Shown: one piece after another, positions 1 through 6,880 of the stretch
Layout: each line of letters begins with the position of its first letter
Position numbering within the stretch: position 1 is the stretch's first letter
NCBI GenBank assembly: GCA_036503065.1
Contig: DASXXM010000438.1
Span: 1 to 9,713, forward strand
DNA: 9,713 nt
Origin: DATEPR01 sp036503065
Lineage (GTDB): Bacteria; Actinomycetota; Actinomycetes; Mycobacteriales; Pseudonocardiaceae
Direction of reading: 5' to 3'
The notes under the pieces: generated by a model
The model's input: only the letters and a program-made list of their open reading frames with translations
Told to the model about the DNA's origin: nothing
Databases searched by the model: none
Program-made: the position numbers and the translations under genes

Positions 1-19
1 CACCCGGTCCGGGGACGGG

Positions 20-466
20 TTGCCACCCGTCAGTGCCATACCGCTGACCGAGGACGACCCGACGCGCGACGCGGCCGACCAGTCCATCGGCGGGCTGGTT
101 CGGGACGCGACAACACATCTGTCCACCCTGATCCGGGCCGAAGTGGAGCTGGCGCGGTCCGAGATCACCGCCGAGGTGAAGAAGGGCCTGCTGGGCAGCG
201 TCTTCTTCCTCGTCGCGCTGACCATGCTGCTGCTGCTCATGCCGTTCCTGCTGGTGACCATCGCCCTGGTGATCGCCATCTGGTGGCCACAGTGGGCCGG
301 CTTCGGGATCGTCACCGCCGCGATGCTGCTGGCCGCCGCGCTGTTCGGGTTTCTCGGGTTGCGTCGGGTGCGGCGGATCCGGGGGCCGCGCCGGACCATC
401 AGCACGATGCGCGACACCGCAGCCGCACTGAAGCGCCGTGAGCCTGATCAGCCGCGCGAGCACTGA
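20..466 (+). CDS. Phage-holin-superfamily-like integral membrane protein (Rv3669-like)
   Basis: The 148-residue product has a polar N-terminus and an amphipathic, charged helix around residues 25-56. Two hydrophobic segments follow, at about 57-87 and 92-114, and then a basic tail rich in Arg. This is the layout of actinobacterial proteins annotated as the phage holin family (Pfam Phage_holin_3_6). These are chromosomal membrane proteins; a lytic role is not implied. The TTG start at 20 follows a GGGGA stretch at 11-15, but the frame stays open to the window edge, so the true start could lie upstream. The hydrolase gene downstream overlaps it by 29 bases, which suggests co-transcription. Position next to an EphE-like gene matches Rv3669 in M. 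tuberculosis. The exact function is unknown. Confidence is high for a real gene and moderate for the start. Confidence 0.8.
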   Translation: MPPVSAIPLTEDDPTRDAADQSIGGLVRDATTHLSTLIRAEVELARSEITAEVKKGLLGSVFFLVALTMLLLLMPFLLVTIALVIAIWWPQWAGFGIVTAAMLLAAALFGFLGLRRVRRIRGPRRTISTMRDTAAALKRREPDQPREH

Positions 467-1418
467 TGTTCGGGTCGCGGCGCTGCCGCCCGACCCGTCC
501 ACCGTGCGTCTGCCCGGCCCGTGGTCACACCGGGACGTCTCGGCCAACGGCATCCGGCTGCACATCGCCGAATGTGGCAGCGGGCCACTCGTGTTGCTGC
601 TGCACGGTTTTCCGGAGTTCTGGGGGGCGTGGCGGCGGCAGCTGACGGTACTGGCGGACGCGGGCTACCGGGCGGTCGCGGTCGACCTGCGCGGCTACGG
701 CGACTCGGACAAGCCACCGCGCGGCTACGACGGCTGGACGCTGGCCGGTGACGTGGCCGGCCTGATCAAGGCGCTCGGGCAGACCAGGGCCGATCTGGTC
801 GGGCACGCCTGGGGCGGCATGATCGCCTGGACCGTGGCCGCGCTGCACCCCCGGCTGGTGCGCTCGGTGACCGCGCTGGCCGCGCCGTATCCGCTCGCGT
901 TGCGGACGGCCGCGCGGCGCGGCCTGTTCCGCCGCGCGGACAGTCAGGCTTGGGCGATCGGGCAGGTGCTCCGCGCGCAACTGCCGATCATGCCGGAACG
1001 GTCGCTCGTCGCGGACGACGCGATCGCGGTGGAGAAGCTGCTGCGGCGCCTTGGTGGTCCACGGTGGACGGTCGGCCCGGATTTCGCCGAGGTGGCGGAC
1101 GCGGACCGGGCCGCGATGCGGGTGCCGGGTGTGGCGCACAGTTCGCTGGAGTACTTCCGGTGGGCCGTGCGGTCCCAACTGCGTGGCGACGGCCGGCACT
1201 TCGCCGAGGAGTTGGACAAACGCCTTGCCGTGCCGTCGTTGCAGGTGCACGGCGCGCTCGATCCCTACCTGCTGGAGTCCACCGCGCAGGCGTCCCGGCC
1301 GTGGCTGGCGCCGCACCCGGTCTACCGCTCGCTGGCCGGTGTCGGGCACTTCCCGCACCACGAGGCGCCGGACACCGTCAACGACCTGCTGACCGAGTTC
1401 CTGGCCGGCCTGCGCTGA
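438..1418 (+). CDS. Alpha/beta-fold hydrolase, epoxide-hydrolase-like (EphE position), nucleophile replaced by Ala
   Basis: The 326-residue product has the alpha/beta hydrolase fold of the epoxide hydrolase / haloalkane dehalogenase group. Visible landmarks are the oxyanion motif HGFPEFW at residues 56-62, the strand motif DLRGYGDSDKP at 83-93, the nucleophile elbow VGHAWGG at 121-127, a candidate acid D275 in VHGALDP, a candidate base H304 in GVGHFPH, and Y239 in the cap, where epoxide hydrolases carry an epoxide-activating tyrosine. The elbow normally reads GHDWGG; here the nucleophile position is A124 (codon GCC at 807-809), so classical epoxide hydrolysis looks impossible. The GTG at 438 lies inside the upstream gene with only a weak GAAG before it; GTG 504 (residue 23) is the alternative. 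Its stop abuts the stop of the convergent LCP gene. Substrate is unknown. Confidence 0.85.
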   Translation: MSLISRASTDVRVAALPPDPSTVRLPGPWSHRDVSANGIRLHIAECGSGPLVLLLHGFPEFWGAWRRQLTVLADAGYRAVAVDLRGYGDSDKPPRGYDGWTLAGDVAGLIKALGQTRADLVGHAWGGMIAWTVAALHPRLVRSVTALAAPYPLALRTAARRGLFRRADSQAWAIGQVLRAQLPIMPERSLVADDAIAVEKLLRRLGGPRWTVGPDFAEVADADRAAMRVPGVAHSSLEYFRWAVRSQLRGDGRHFAEELDKRLAVPSLQVHGALDPYLLESTAQASRPWLAPHPVYRSLAGVGHFPHHEAPDTVNDLLTEFLAGLR

Positions 1419-3188
1419 TCAGTTGATGCAGTTCGCGGCGCCCGCGGTGATCGGCGGCGGACCCGCGGTAGTGGTGGCGGCCGCCTTGGTGGTGGTGCTC
1501 GTGCTGCCGGCGCCCTTCGGGCCGCTGTAGTCCTTGCCCAGGTAGACGCGGACCGTGCCGGTGCGGACGGTGCTGCTGGTCACCATCGTGATGTTGCCGC
1601 CGAGCGCCTGTGCCACCTTCTGCGCCGCGGCCTGGTCGCCGGACGCGTAGTCGATCACCGAACTGGTGCGGGTGGTGCCAGTGCCGATCCCGCCGGACGC
1701 GAAGCCCTGGCCGGTCAGCACGCCGAGCACCCTGGCGGCCAGGCCGCTGATGCCGGTGCCGTTGTAGACCTGGGCGGTGATGCCGGTATTGGCGGCCGTG
1801 TTCGGCGCGGCGGGTGGCGCCGCCGCCTTCGTCGTGGGGGCGGTCGGGCTCTGCGGCGGGTTGTCCGCGTTGGCCACCTGCGTCTGCACGAACTGCTGCA
1901 CGGCGGCGGGGTTCACCTCGACCGCGTCGCCGTCGCTCTGCGTCGGGTAGGTGATGTTGACGATCGGGATGGTCTGGAACTGGATCCCGCCCGAGCTCAT
2001 GCCCTGCAGCTGCTGCGCGAAGCTGAGCACGTCCCAGCCCTGGTCCAGGGTGATCGACGTCTGGATCGCGGTGATCAGGTTGTCCAGTTTGGTCTTGTCG
2101 GTCAGCACGCCCGCGGACAGCACCTGGTGCGCCATCGAGGCCATGAACACCTGCTGGCGCTTGATCCGGTCGAGGTCGCTGTTGGGCAGGCCGTGCCGCT
2201 GCCGGACGAACGCCAGCGCCGCCGCGCCCTGGATGCTCTGCACGCCTGCCGGGAAGTTCGCGCCTGAGAACGAGTCTTTGACCGGCGCCTTCAGGCACAC
2301 CTGCACGCCGCCGATGGCCTGGCTGATGTCGTAGAAGCCGACCAGGTTCACCGACGCGAAGTGGTTGATCTGCAGGCCGGTGAACTGTTCGACGGTGGCG
2401 ATCGCGTTCTTCGCGCCTGCCTGCGCCTGCTGCTTCGCCAGTGATGCCCCGGTGACGCCCTGGGCACGCAACTGCCTGCCAGCTGCGTTCTGCCCGTAGG
2501 TGTAGGCCGAGTTGATCTTGTGCATGCCGTTGCCGCCGGCAATCTGCACATAGGAGTCACGCGGCAGGGAGAACGCGACCGCGCGACCGCCGCCTGCCGG
2601 GATGTGGATCACGATGATGGTGTCGGTGTTGTCGCCGCCATCGGACGACGAGCCGGCGTGCAACTGGTTGAGCAGGGCCTGCGGCAGGGGGTTGCCCTGC
2701 GCGTCGGTGCGGCTGTCGAGGCCGACCAACAGGATGTTCTGCGGGCCGCTGAGGGTCTTGGCGGCGGGGTCGATCACGTCCGCCGTGGTCAGGCCGGACG
2801 TGAGCTTGGTCACGGTGGACCAGCCGTACCAGGTGAGGCCGAGTACGAGCACGGACACCACCGCGAGCAGGGTCCGCACGGTGCGCATGACATTGCGCCG
2901 GCCCGTGCCACGGCCTGCGCCGCCACGGTAGGGCTCCCGTGCGCCGCGGTAGGAGTCCCGTGCGCCGTCATTGCGCTCCCGGCTGGGCACCGCGTTGACC
3001 CGGGTGGCCTGCGGCGCAGCAGCCCGAGGGGCCTGCGCCGACCGGGGCACGGGGGTACGGCCGGGCGGCGGCGCCGGACGGCGTGGCGGCATGCCGCCGC
3101 GCGGCGGCACGGCGCGCGGGGGCTGTTGCCCACGCGGCACCGACGGACCACCGAGGTCCCCTGATGATCGCGGCGGCCAGTCGTCCAC
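1419..3188 (-). CDS. LytR-CpsA-Psr (LCP) family protein with C-terminal LytR_C domain
   Basis: The product is about 589 residues. A cytoplasmic Pro/Arg-rich N-terminus (about 1-100) leads to one membrane anchor (about 103-123). The LCP domain (about 148-355) shows NILLVGLDSR, DNTDTIIVIHI, SLPRDSYV, INSAYTYG and the Arg-rich block FVRQRHG...SDLDRIKRQQ. Those Arg and Asp residues bind polyprenyl-pyrophosphate and metal in known LCP enzymes. A LytR_C domain (about 469-552) starts at ITAQVYNGTG, followed by a Thr/Ala-rich tail ending NCIN. LCP enzymes transfer glycopolymers from lipid carriers to peptidoglycan outside the membrane; in mycobacteria this includes arabinogalactan. GTG 3188 was chosen because GGGAG precedes it by 8 bases; GTG 3197 is an alternative. 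It is the last gene of the minus-strand operon, about 91 bases after marP. M. tuberculosis has no LCP gene at this position. Confidence 0.92.
   Translation of the reverse strand: MDDWPPRSSGDLGGPSVPRGQQPPRAVPPRGGMPPRRPAPPPGRTPVPRSAQAPRAAAPQATRVNAVPSRERNDGARDSYRGAREPYRGGAGRGTGRRNVMRTVRTLLAVVSVLVLGLTWYGWSTVTKLTSGLTTADVIDPAAKTLSGPQNILLVGLDSRTDAQGNPLPQALLNQLHAGSSSDGGDNTDTIIVIHIPAGGGRAVAFSLPRDSYVQIAGGNGMHKINSAYTYGQNAAGRQLRAQGVTGASLAKQQAQAGAKNAIATVEQFTGLQINHFASVNLVGFYDISQAIGGVQVCLKAPVKDSFSGANFPAGVQSIQGAAALAFVRQRHGLPNSDLDRIKRQQVFMASMAHQVLSAGVLTDKTKLDNLITAIQTSITLDQGWDVLSFAQQLQGMSSGGIQFQTIPIVNITYPTQSDGDAVEVNPAAVQQFVQTQVANADNPPQSPTAPTTKAAAPPAAPNTAANTGITAQVYNGTGISGLAARVLGVLTGQGFASGGIGTGTTRTSSVIDYASGDQAAAQKVAQALGGNITMVTSSTVRTGTVRVYLGKDYSGPKGAGSTSTTTKAAATTTAGPPPITAGAANCIN
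2926..2967 (-). repeat. Tandem 21-bp repeat inside the LCP N-terminal region
   Basis: Two adjacent 21-base units, 2926-2946 and 2947-2967, differ at two bases. On the minus strand they encode the seven-residue pair DSYRGAR / EPYRGGA just before the membrane anchor. The unit length is a multiple of three, so the frame is kept. It probably reflects slippage duplication in a disordered cytoplasmic tail. Confidence 0.7.
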
Positions 3189-3218
3189 GTCGCTCACTCC
3201 CGCTCGGTTTCGGGTCCT

Positions 3219-3254
3219 GTGCCGGTCCCGACATCGGGTAGGACGGCCGGGCAC
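3219..3254 (-). other. Possible hairpin between marP and the LCP gene
   Basis: The arms 3219-3225 (gtgccgg) and 3247-3254 (ccgggcac) pair with one bulged base, and an inner cccg/cggg pair flanks a 4-base loop around 3227-3238. It lies in the 91-base gap between the marP stop and the LCP start. It could attenuate read-through or protect the marP mRNA end. There is no U-tract, so the function is uncertain. Confidence 0.3.
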
Positions 3255-3279
3255 CGATTCGGGTTGCCTCGCGCCGGGT

Positions 3280-4467
3280 TCATGCGGCGCACTGATCGGT
3301 GGACACGGACTGGTACAGGCCACTCGGGTTGCTCGGCAGCACGCTGGTGACCTGCTGCGCGGTCAGCGCGAACCCGGTGTTCGGGTCGTCGACGGCCGCG
3401 CCGAAGACCACGCCGAGCACCCCGCCGCTGGTGTCGATCAGCGGCCCACCGGAGTTGCCGCTGCGCACCACCGAGTACACGGTGTATACATCCCGGTTCT
3501 CGGTCCGGTTGTCGTAGATGTTCGGGCCGGGCAGGTTGAACCGGTTGCTGACCCGGGCCGCGGCCGCGGTGTAGTCGCCGTCCAACGGATAGCCGAGCAC
3601 GATCGAGTCCTGGCCGGTCCGTGCCGCGCCCTGGTCGAAGTGCAGCGGCGGCGCGGTCAGGTCGGGCACGGCCAGGATCGCGACGTCGATGTCGGAGTTG
3701 TAGTAAACGACGTGCGCATCGAGCTGACCGTCCTTGACCAGCACGGAGACCTGCTCGGTGCCGGCCACGACGTGCGCGTTGGTCAACACCCGCTGTGGCG
3801 CGATGACGAAACCGCTGCCTTCCAGCGCCCGGGAGCAGGACGGCGCCTGGCCGTGGATCTTCACCACGCTCGGCCGCACCTGCTGCACGATCGCGCTGCT
3901 CTGCAGCGCAGCGTCCGGCGGGCTGACGCTGACGGCGGGCGTGCGGGAGAACGGGTTGGTGACGCTGGGCAGGTCCGGCACGTCGAACAGTTTCCGCAGA
4001 TCCGCCGGCAGGGCACGGGCCGACTGCGGCATGAGCGTGTTCACCGCGCCCAGCACGGTGGACCGCTGCAACGCCGAGCTCAGGCCCGGCAGCCCCGAGT
4101 ACGAGGTCAACGGCAGCGCGATCATCCACGCCACCACGAACACCACGATGCCCTGCAGGATCGCGCCGAGCGCGTTGTCCACACCGGCGAGCTTCGGGTT
4201 GCGGATGCGCTGCTTGATCATCCGGCCGCACCACACGCCGAACGTCTCGCCCAGCGCCACCAGCAGCACCAGCACCGCGACGGCGAACGCCACCCGGGTG
4301 GCCGGATTCGTGAAGTTCCGGACCAGCAGCGGCGCGACGCGCACGCCGACCACCGCGCCCAGCAGCACACCGGCGAACGCGGGCAGCGCGATGACGACGC
4401 CCTGCCGCGCCCCGGACACGGCCGCGAGCACGGCGATCAGCACCACCACCAGGTCGACCCAGTTCAA
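3280..4467 (-). CDS. marP: MarP-type periplasmic serine protease with CvpA-like membrane domain
   Basis: The 395-residue product has four N-terminal membrane helices (about 4-20, 24-42, 58-77, 101-120) resembling the colicin V production domain. A chymotrypsin-like protease domain occupies about 185-395. The triad is H232 (LTNAHVVAG), D261 (SDIDVAIL) and S339 (SGNSGGP). C211 and C393 correspond to the pair that forms a disulfide in M. tuberculosis MarP (Rv3671c, 397 residues). MarP is required there for acid resistance and virulence, and its protease domain faces the periplasm. The motifs NPFSRTP, VVKI and VLGVVFGAA are shared with the mycobacterial protein. The start is TTG at 4467, with GAGG 7 bases upstream. 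It follows the Nudix gene, with a 48-base gap holding a duplicated unit. Recognition is firm. Confidence 0.96.
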   Translation of the reverse strand: MNWVDLVVVLIAVLAAVSGARQGVVIALPAFAGVLLGAVVGVRVAPLLVRNFTNPATRVAFAVAVLVLLVALGETFGVWCGRMIKQRIRNPKLAGVDNALGAILQGIVVFVVAWMIALPLTSYSGLPGLSSALQRSTVLGAVNTLMPQSARALPADLRKLFDVPDLPSVTNPFSRTPAVSVSPPDAALQSSAIVQQVRPSVVKIHGQAPSCSRALEGSGFVIAPQRVLTNAHVVAGTEQVSVLVKDGQLDAHVVYYNSDIDVAILAVPDLTAPPLHFDQGAARTGQDSIVLGYPLDGDYTAAAARVSNRFNLPGPNIYDNRTENRDVYTVYSVVRSGNSGGPLIDTSGGVLGVVFGAAVDDPNTGFALTAQQVTSVLPSNPSGLYQSVSTDQCAA

Positions 4468-4480
4468 GCCCGCACCTCGC

Positions 4481-4519
4481 TCAACCCCGCCGTTCCGTCA
4501 TGCCCCGCCGTTCTGTCAT
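4481..4519 (-). CDS. Possible 12-residue coupling ORF between the Nudix gene and marP
   Basis: On the minus strand an ATG at 4519 overlaps the Nudix stop as ATGA and opens a 12-codon frame, MTERRGMTERRG, ending in TGA at 4483-4481. The peptide is two copies of MTERRG because the DNA is a tandem 18-base duplication. GGAAG lies 7 bases before the ATG, inside the Nudix gene. The ORF stops 13 bases before the marP TTG, close to the marP GAGG. This arrangement would carry terminating ribosomes to the marP start. It could equally be a chance frame within a recent duplication; only the geometry supports translation. Confidence 0.35.
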   Translation of the reverse strand: MTERRGMTERRG

Positions 4520-4520
4520 G
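4485..4520. repeat. Tandem 18-bp duplication at the Nudix-marP junction
   Basis: Copy one is 4485-4502 and copy two is 4503-4520. They are identical except for C versus T at the twelfth base (4496 and 4514). The repeat covers the Nudix stop codon and most of the gap before marP. The near identity suggests a recent slippage event or selection to keep the unit. Confidence 0.85.
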
Positions 4521-5244
4521 ACTGCACTTCCGCGTTCGCCGGCGGGAGGGTATCGCCGAACGGCGTCAGGGCCATCGCGGCCCGCCACGCCGAGTCGAGG
4601 TCGCGCACGTCAGTCCCGTCCCACGGCTGGTCCCAACCGGCGACGGCGAGCAGCACCGTCAACAGCCCAGCGGTGAATCCCCAGATCAGCATGCCGGGAA
4701 ACAGGTAGGCAGGCGATTCGAAGCCGGACGGATGCCGCACCCGCAGCCGGTTCGCCGGATCGACGAGGTGGCTGACCGGCACCCTGGCCACCGCCGCGGT
4801 CTCGGCCGGATCGACGGCCCGCACGGCGGAGGGCATGATCCAGTGCGCGAGCACCGGGGTCACGTCGAAACCGGACACCGGCACGTACATCCTGGGCAGC
4901 AACGCGAGCGGCCGCACCCCGGCCCGATCGAGCCCGACCTCCTCGACGGCCTCACGCAGCGCCGTGTCCACCGGTCCGGTGTCGCCGGGATCGGCCGCGC
5001 CGCCGGGGAACGCCACCTGGCCCGCGTGCGAGCCGAGCGTGTCGGCCCGGCGCAGCAGCAGCACGTCCGGGCCGCTCGTGCCGTCGGCGAGCAGCATCAG
5101 CACGGCCGCGGGGCGCACCGCGCCGGCGGCGGGCATGGTCATCCGGCGGAAGGCGTCCGCGTCCAGTTCCGCGGTGCCGGCGACGAGCGCGCGCAGCCAG
5201 TCCGGCACGGAGTCGACGGGCACCAGCGGGCCGTGGTCACTCAC
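4516..5244 (-). CDS. Nudix hydrolase, CoA pyrophosphatase-like (Rv3672c-like)
   Basis: The 242-residue product carries the signature of the CoA-diphosphatase branch of Nudix enzymes (UPF0035/NudL type). The family box LLLRRADTL...HAGQVAFPGG covers residues 62-82, and the Nudix helix ending REAVEEVG is at 97-104. The spacing between the GG and the REAVEE helix matches that of E. coli NudL rather than the generic Nudix pattern. Glutamates E98, E101 and E102 are the expected metal ligands. The family hydrolyses CoA or acyl-CoA to 3',5'-ADP and 4'-phosphopantetheine, probably in the cytoplasm; CoA as substrate is inferred from family. The GTG start at 5244 shares GTGA with the stop of the TlpA-like gene, so translation is probably coupled. 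Its own stop overlaps the ATG of the possible mini-ORF. Confidence 0.92.
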   Translation of the reverse strand: MSDHGPLVPVDSVPDWLRALVAGTAELDADAFRRMTMPAAGAVRPAAVLMLLADGTSGPDVLLLRRADTLGSHAGQVAFPGGAADPGDTGPVDTALREAVEEVGLDRAGVRPLALLPRMYVPVSGFDVTPVLAHWIMPSAVRAVDPAETAAVARVPVSHLVDPANRLRVRHPSGFESPAYLFPGMLIWGFTAGLLTVLLAVAGWDQPWDGTDVRDLDSAWRAAMALTPFGDTLPPANAEVQS

Positions 5245-5924
5245 GCGCCACCACCACCGGCATACGTGGCCACCGCCTGCCGGACGGCGGCCACCGACAG
5301 CAGGATCTGGGCCGGCTGCCGCACGACCACGGCGGTGCCGTCCGGCCGCACCAGGTAGGACACCGGCAGCGCCACCGGCAGGTGCAACGCCGTCGCGGCC
5401 GGGCCGCCGTTGTCGAAGGCGCCGGTCGTGTCGAACACCGTCGGCAGGTGCACACCGAGGCCGGCCAGCAGGTCGAGGCCGTCCTTCGCCGGGCTCTGCA
5501 CCTGCACGCCGAGCACCCGGACCGCGCCGGGCTGCGCGGCGTAGCTGCTCAGCACCGGAAGTTCCTGCTGGCAGGGCTGGCACCAGGACGCCCAGATGTT
5601 CACCAGGGTCGGCCGCCCGGCCAGCAGGGCGCCCAGGTCGACCGAACGGCCGTCGCCGAGGCAGGTCACGTGGATCGCGGCCAACGGGCCGGTCGGTGTG
5701 GCGGTGGCCGCGGGACAACCGGGCAGGTCGGCCCTTGCCCGGTCGGCGGACAGGTTCGCGGGGGGAGTGGACACGGTGGGGGCGCCGGTGCCGCGTGGCC
5801 AGACCGCGATGGTCACGGCTGCGGCCAGCACGACCGCCACCAGCAGCCACCTGGTCGGCGTCAGCTTGGACAGCCTCAGCCACCGAGACCCGGGCGCGGG
5901 CGCCTGCCCGCCGGGTTCGGTCAC
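5241..5924 (-). CDS. TlpA/ResA-type membrane-anchored thioredoxin-like protein (Rv3673c-like)
   Basis: The 227-residue product has a short cytoplasmic N-terminus and a signal anchor at about 26-42 (LLVAVVLAAAVTIAVW). A Pro/Thr-rich linker leads to a thioredoxin-like domain. The active site is WASWCQPC with C115 and C118, and the cis-proline is P187 in ALPVSY. A second cysteine pair, C70 and C88, lies before the core and may form a structural disulfide. TlpA-type proteins act as extracytoplasmic thiol-disulfide oxidoreductases, for example in cytochrome c or cell-wall enzyme maturation. The start is GTG 5924, with GGGAG 6 bases upstream and a GTGA overlap with the nth stop. Its end overlaps the Nudix start in the same way. 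Its location beside marP, whose product carries a cysteine pair, suggests a link, but the partner is not shown by sequence. Confidence 0.92.
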   Translation of the reverse strand: MTEPGGQAPAPGSRWLRLSKLTPTRWLLVAVVLAAAVTIAVWPRGTGAPTVSTPPANLSADRARADLPGCPAATATPTGPLAAIHVTCLGDGRSVDLGALLAGRPTLVNIWASWCQPCQQELPVLSSYAAQPGAVRVLGVQVQSPAKDGLDLLAGLGVHLPTVFDTTGAFDNGGPAATALHLPVALPVSYLVRPDGTAVVVRQPAQILLSVAAVRQAVATYAGGGGA

Positions 5925-6760
5925 GCCGGACTCCCGACCCGACCACCACGGCCCTTGGTCTGCGCCTGCGATGCCATGGCCAGCAGGTGCTCGGTCTCCG
6001 GGCCCTTCACCAGTGCCGCGGCCTTGTCCGGCGCCATCGGGCCGGTGCCGACCGACGGGCAGTCCTTCGCCAGCGGGCACACCCCGCAGGCCGGGCGGCG
6101 GGCGTGGCAGATCCGGCGGCCGTGGAAGATCACCCGATGGGAGAGCATGATCCACTCCTTGCGCGGTATCAGCTCGCCGATCACCTGCTCGACCTTGACC
6201 GGGTCCTCCTCATCGGTCCAGCCCCAACGGCGCACCAGCCGGCCGAAATGCGTGTCCACGGTGATCCCCGGCACGTCGAACGCGTTGCCGAGCACCACGT
6301 TGGCGGACTTGCGGCCAAGGCCGGGCAGCGAGACCAGGTCGACGAGCCGGCCGGGCACCTCGCCGCCGAACCGCTCGACCAGCGCCGCGCCCAGGCCCAT
6401 CAGGGAAGCCGCCTTGTTCCGGTAGAACCCGGTCTGGCGGACCATCTCCTCCAGTTCGACCCGGTTCGCGCCGGCATAGTCGGCCGCACTGCGGTAGCGG
6501 GCGAACAGCGCCGGGGTCACCTCGTTGACCTTCACGTCGGTGCACTGTGCGGACAGGATCACCGCGACCGCCAGCTCGAGCGGTGTGGTGAAGTCCAGCT
6601 CGCAGTGCGCGTCCGGGAACTCGTCGGCCAGCACCCTGGTCATCCGGCGGGCACGGCGGACCAGCGCCAAGTGGCTTTCCGCGGGCCGCCGGCCCTTGCC
6701 CGCCGCTTCTTCCTTCTGCACAGCGGACGACGGTTCGACGGAACCTGCGACGGTGGACAC
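5921..6760 (-). CDS. nth: Endonuclease III, DNA glycosylase/AP lyase
   Basis: The 279-residue product removes oxidised pyrimidines from DNA and nicks the abasic site in base-excision repair. It shows the helix-hairpin-helix LPGLGRKSANVVLGNAF with catalytic K151, and D169 in ITVDTHFGRLVRR. The 4Fe-4S ligands C218, C225, C228 and C234 follow the C-x6-C-x2-C-x5-C pattern. The block ELDFTTPLELAVAVILSAQ at 54-72 is typical. GTG 6760 gives an N-terminus somewhat longer than the M. tuberculosis protein; GTG 6721 (residue 14) would give mycobacterial length. The upstream start is favoured because a TACGCT box ends 6 bases before it, as in leaderless mRNAs. It is the first gene of the minus-strand operon. 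A poorly conserved C-terminal tail overlaps the TlpA-like start. Confidence 0.95.
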   Translation of the reverse strand: MSTVAGSVEPSSAVQKEEAAGKGRRPAESHLALVRRARRMTRVLADEFPDAHCELDFTTPLELAVAVILSAQCTDVKVNEVTPALFARYRSAADYAGANRVELEEMVRQTGFYRNKAASLMGLGAALVERFGGEVPGRLVDLVSLPGLGRKSANVVLGNAFDVPGITVDTHFGRLVRRWGWTDEEDPVKVEQVIGELIPRKEWIMLSHRVIFHGRRICHARRPACGVCPLAKDCPSVGTGPMAPDKAAALVKGPETEHLLAMASQAQTKGRGGRVGSPA

Positions 6761-6766
6761 GCGTCC

Positions 6767-6772
6767 AGCGTA
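6767..6772 (-). promoter_or_regulatory. Leaderless-type -10 box for nth
   Basis: On the minus strand TACGCT fits the TANNNT -10 pattern. Six bases separate it from the GTG at 6760, so transcription would begin at or near the start codon. No Shine-Dalgarno sequence precedes the GTG. No convincing -35 box was found. Confidence 0.45.
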
Positions 6773-6810
6773 CGGGCGTGGCGTGTCACTCGGCCGGGTG
6801 GCCGGATGAG

Positions 6811-6816
6811 TAGGGT
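6811..6816 (+). promoter_or_regulatory. Candidate -10 box for the small membrane protein gene
   Basis: TAGGGT fits TANNNT and lies in the divergent nth intergenic region, 64 bases before the ATG at 6881. It would give a leader of about 58 bases. No clear -35 element accompanies it. It is the best plus-strand match in the gap. Confidence 0.35.
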
Positions 6817-6880
6817 GATCCCGCCGTGTCCCAGCCCCCGACGCGCGTCCTGGCACGCGGTGCGCGAGAATCGAGCCACC

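Noticed and set aside
20..466. Prophage remnant, because the first protein resembles holins
   Set aside because: No lysin, tail or integrase genes lie nearby, and the gene is part of a conserved chromosomal order beside an EphE-like gene.
3189..3323. Extension of the LCP protein up to an ATG at 3323
   Set aside because: It would overlap the marP end and add a non-conserved Pro/Arg-rich stretch without a ribosome-binding site. GTG 3188 has GGGAG 8 bases before it.
2971..4521. A 516-codon plus-strand frame
   Set aside because: It is opposite marP and the LCP N-terminus, of biased composition with many His/Arg/Gln residues, and has no start context. The minus-strand genes are unmistakable.
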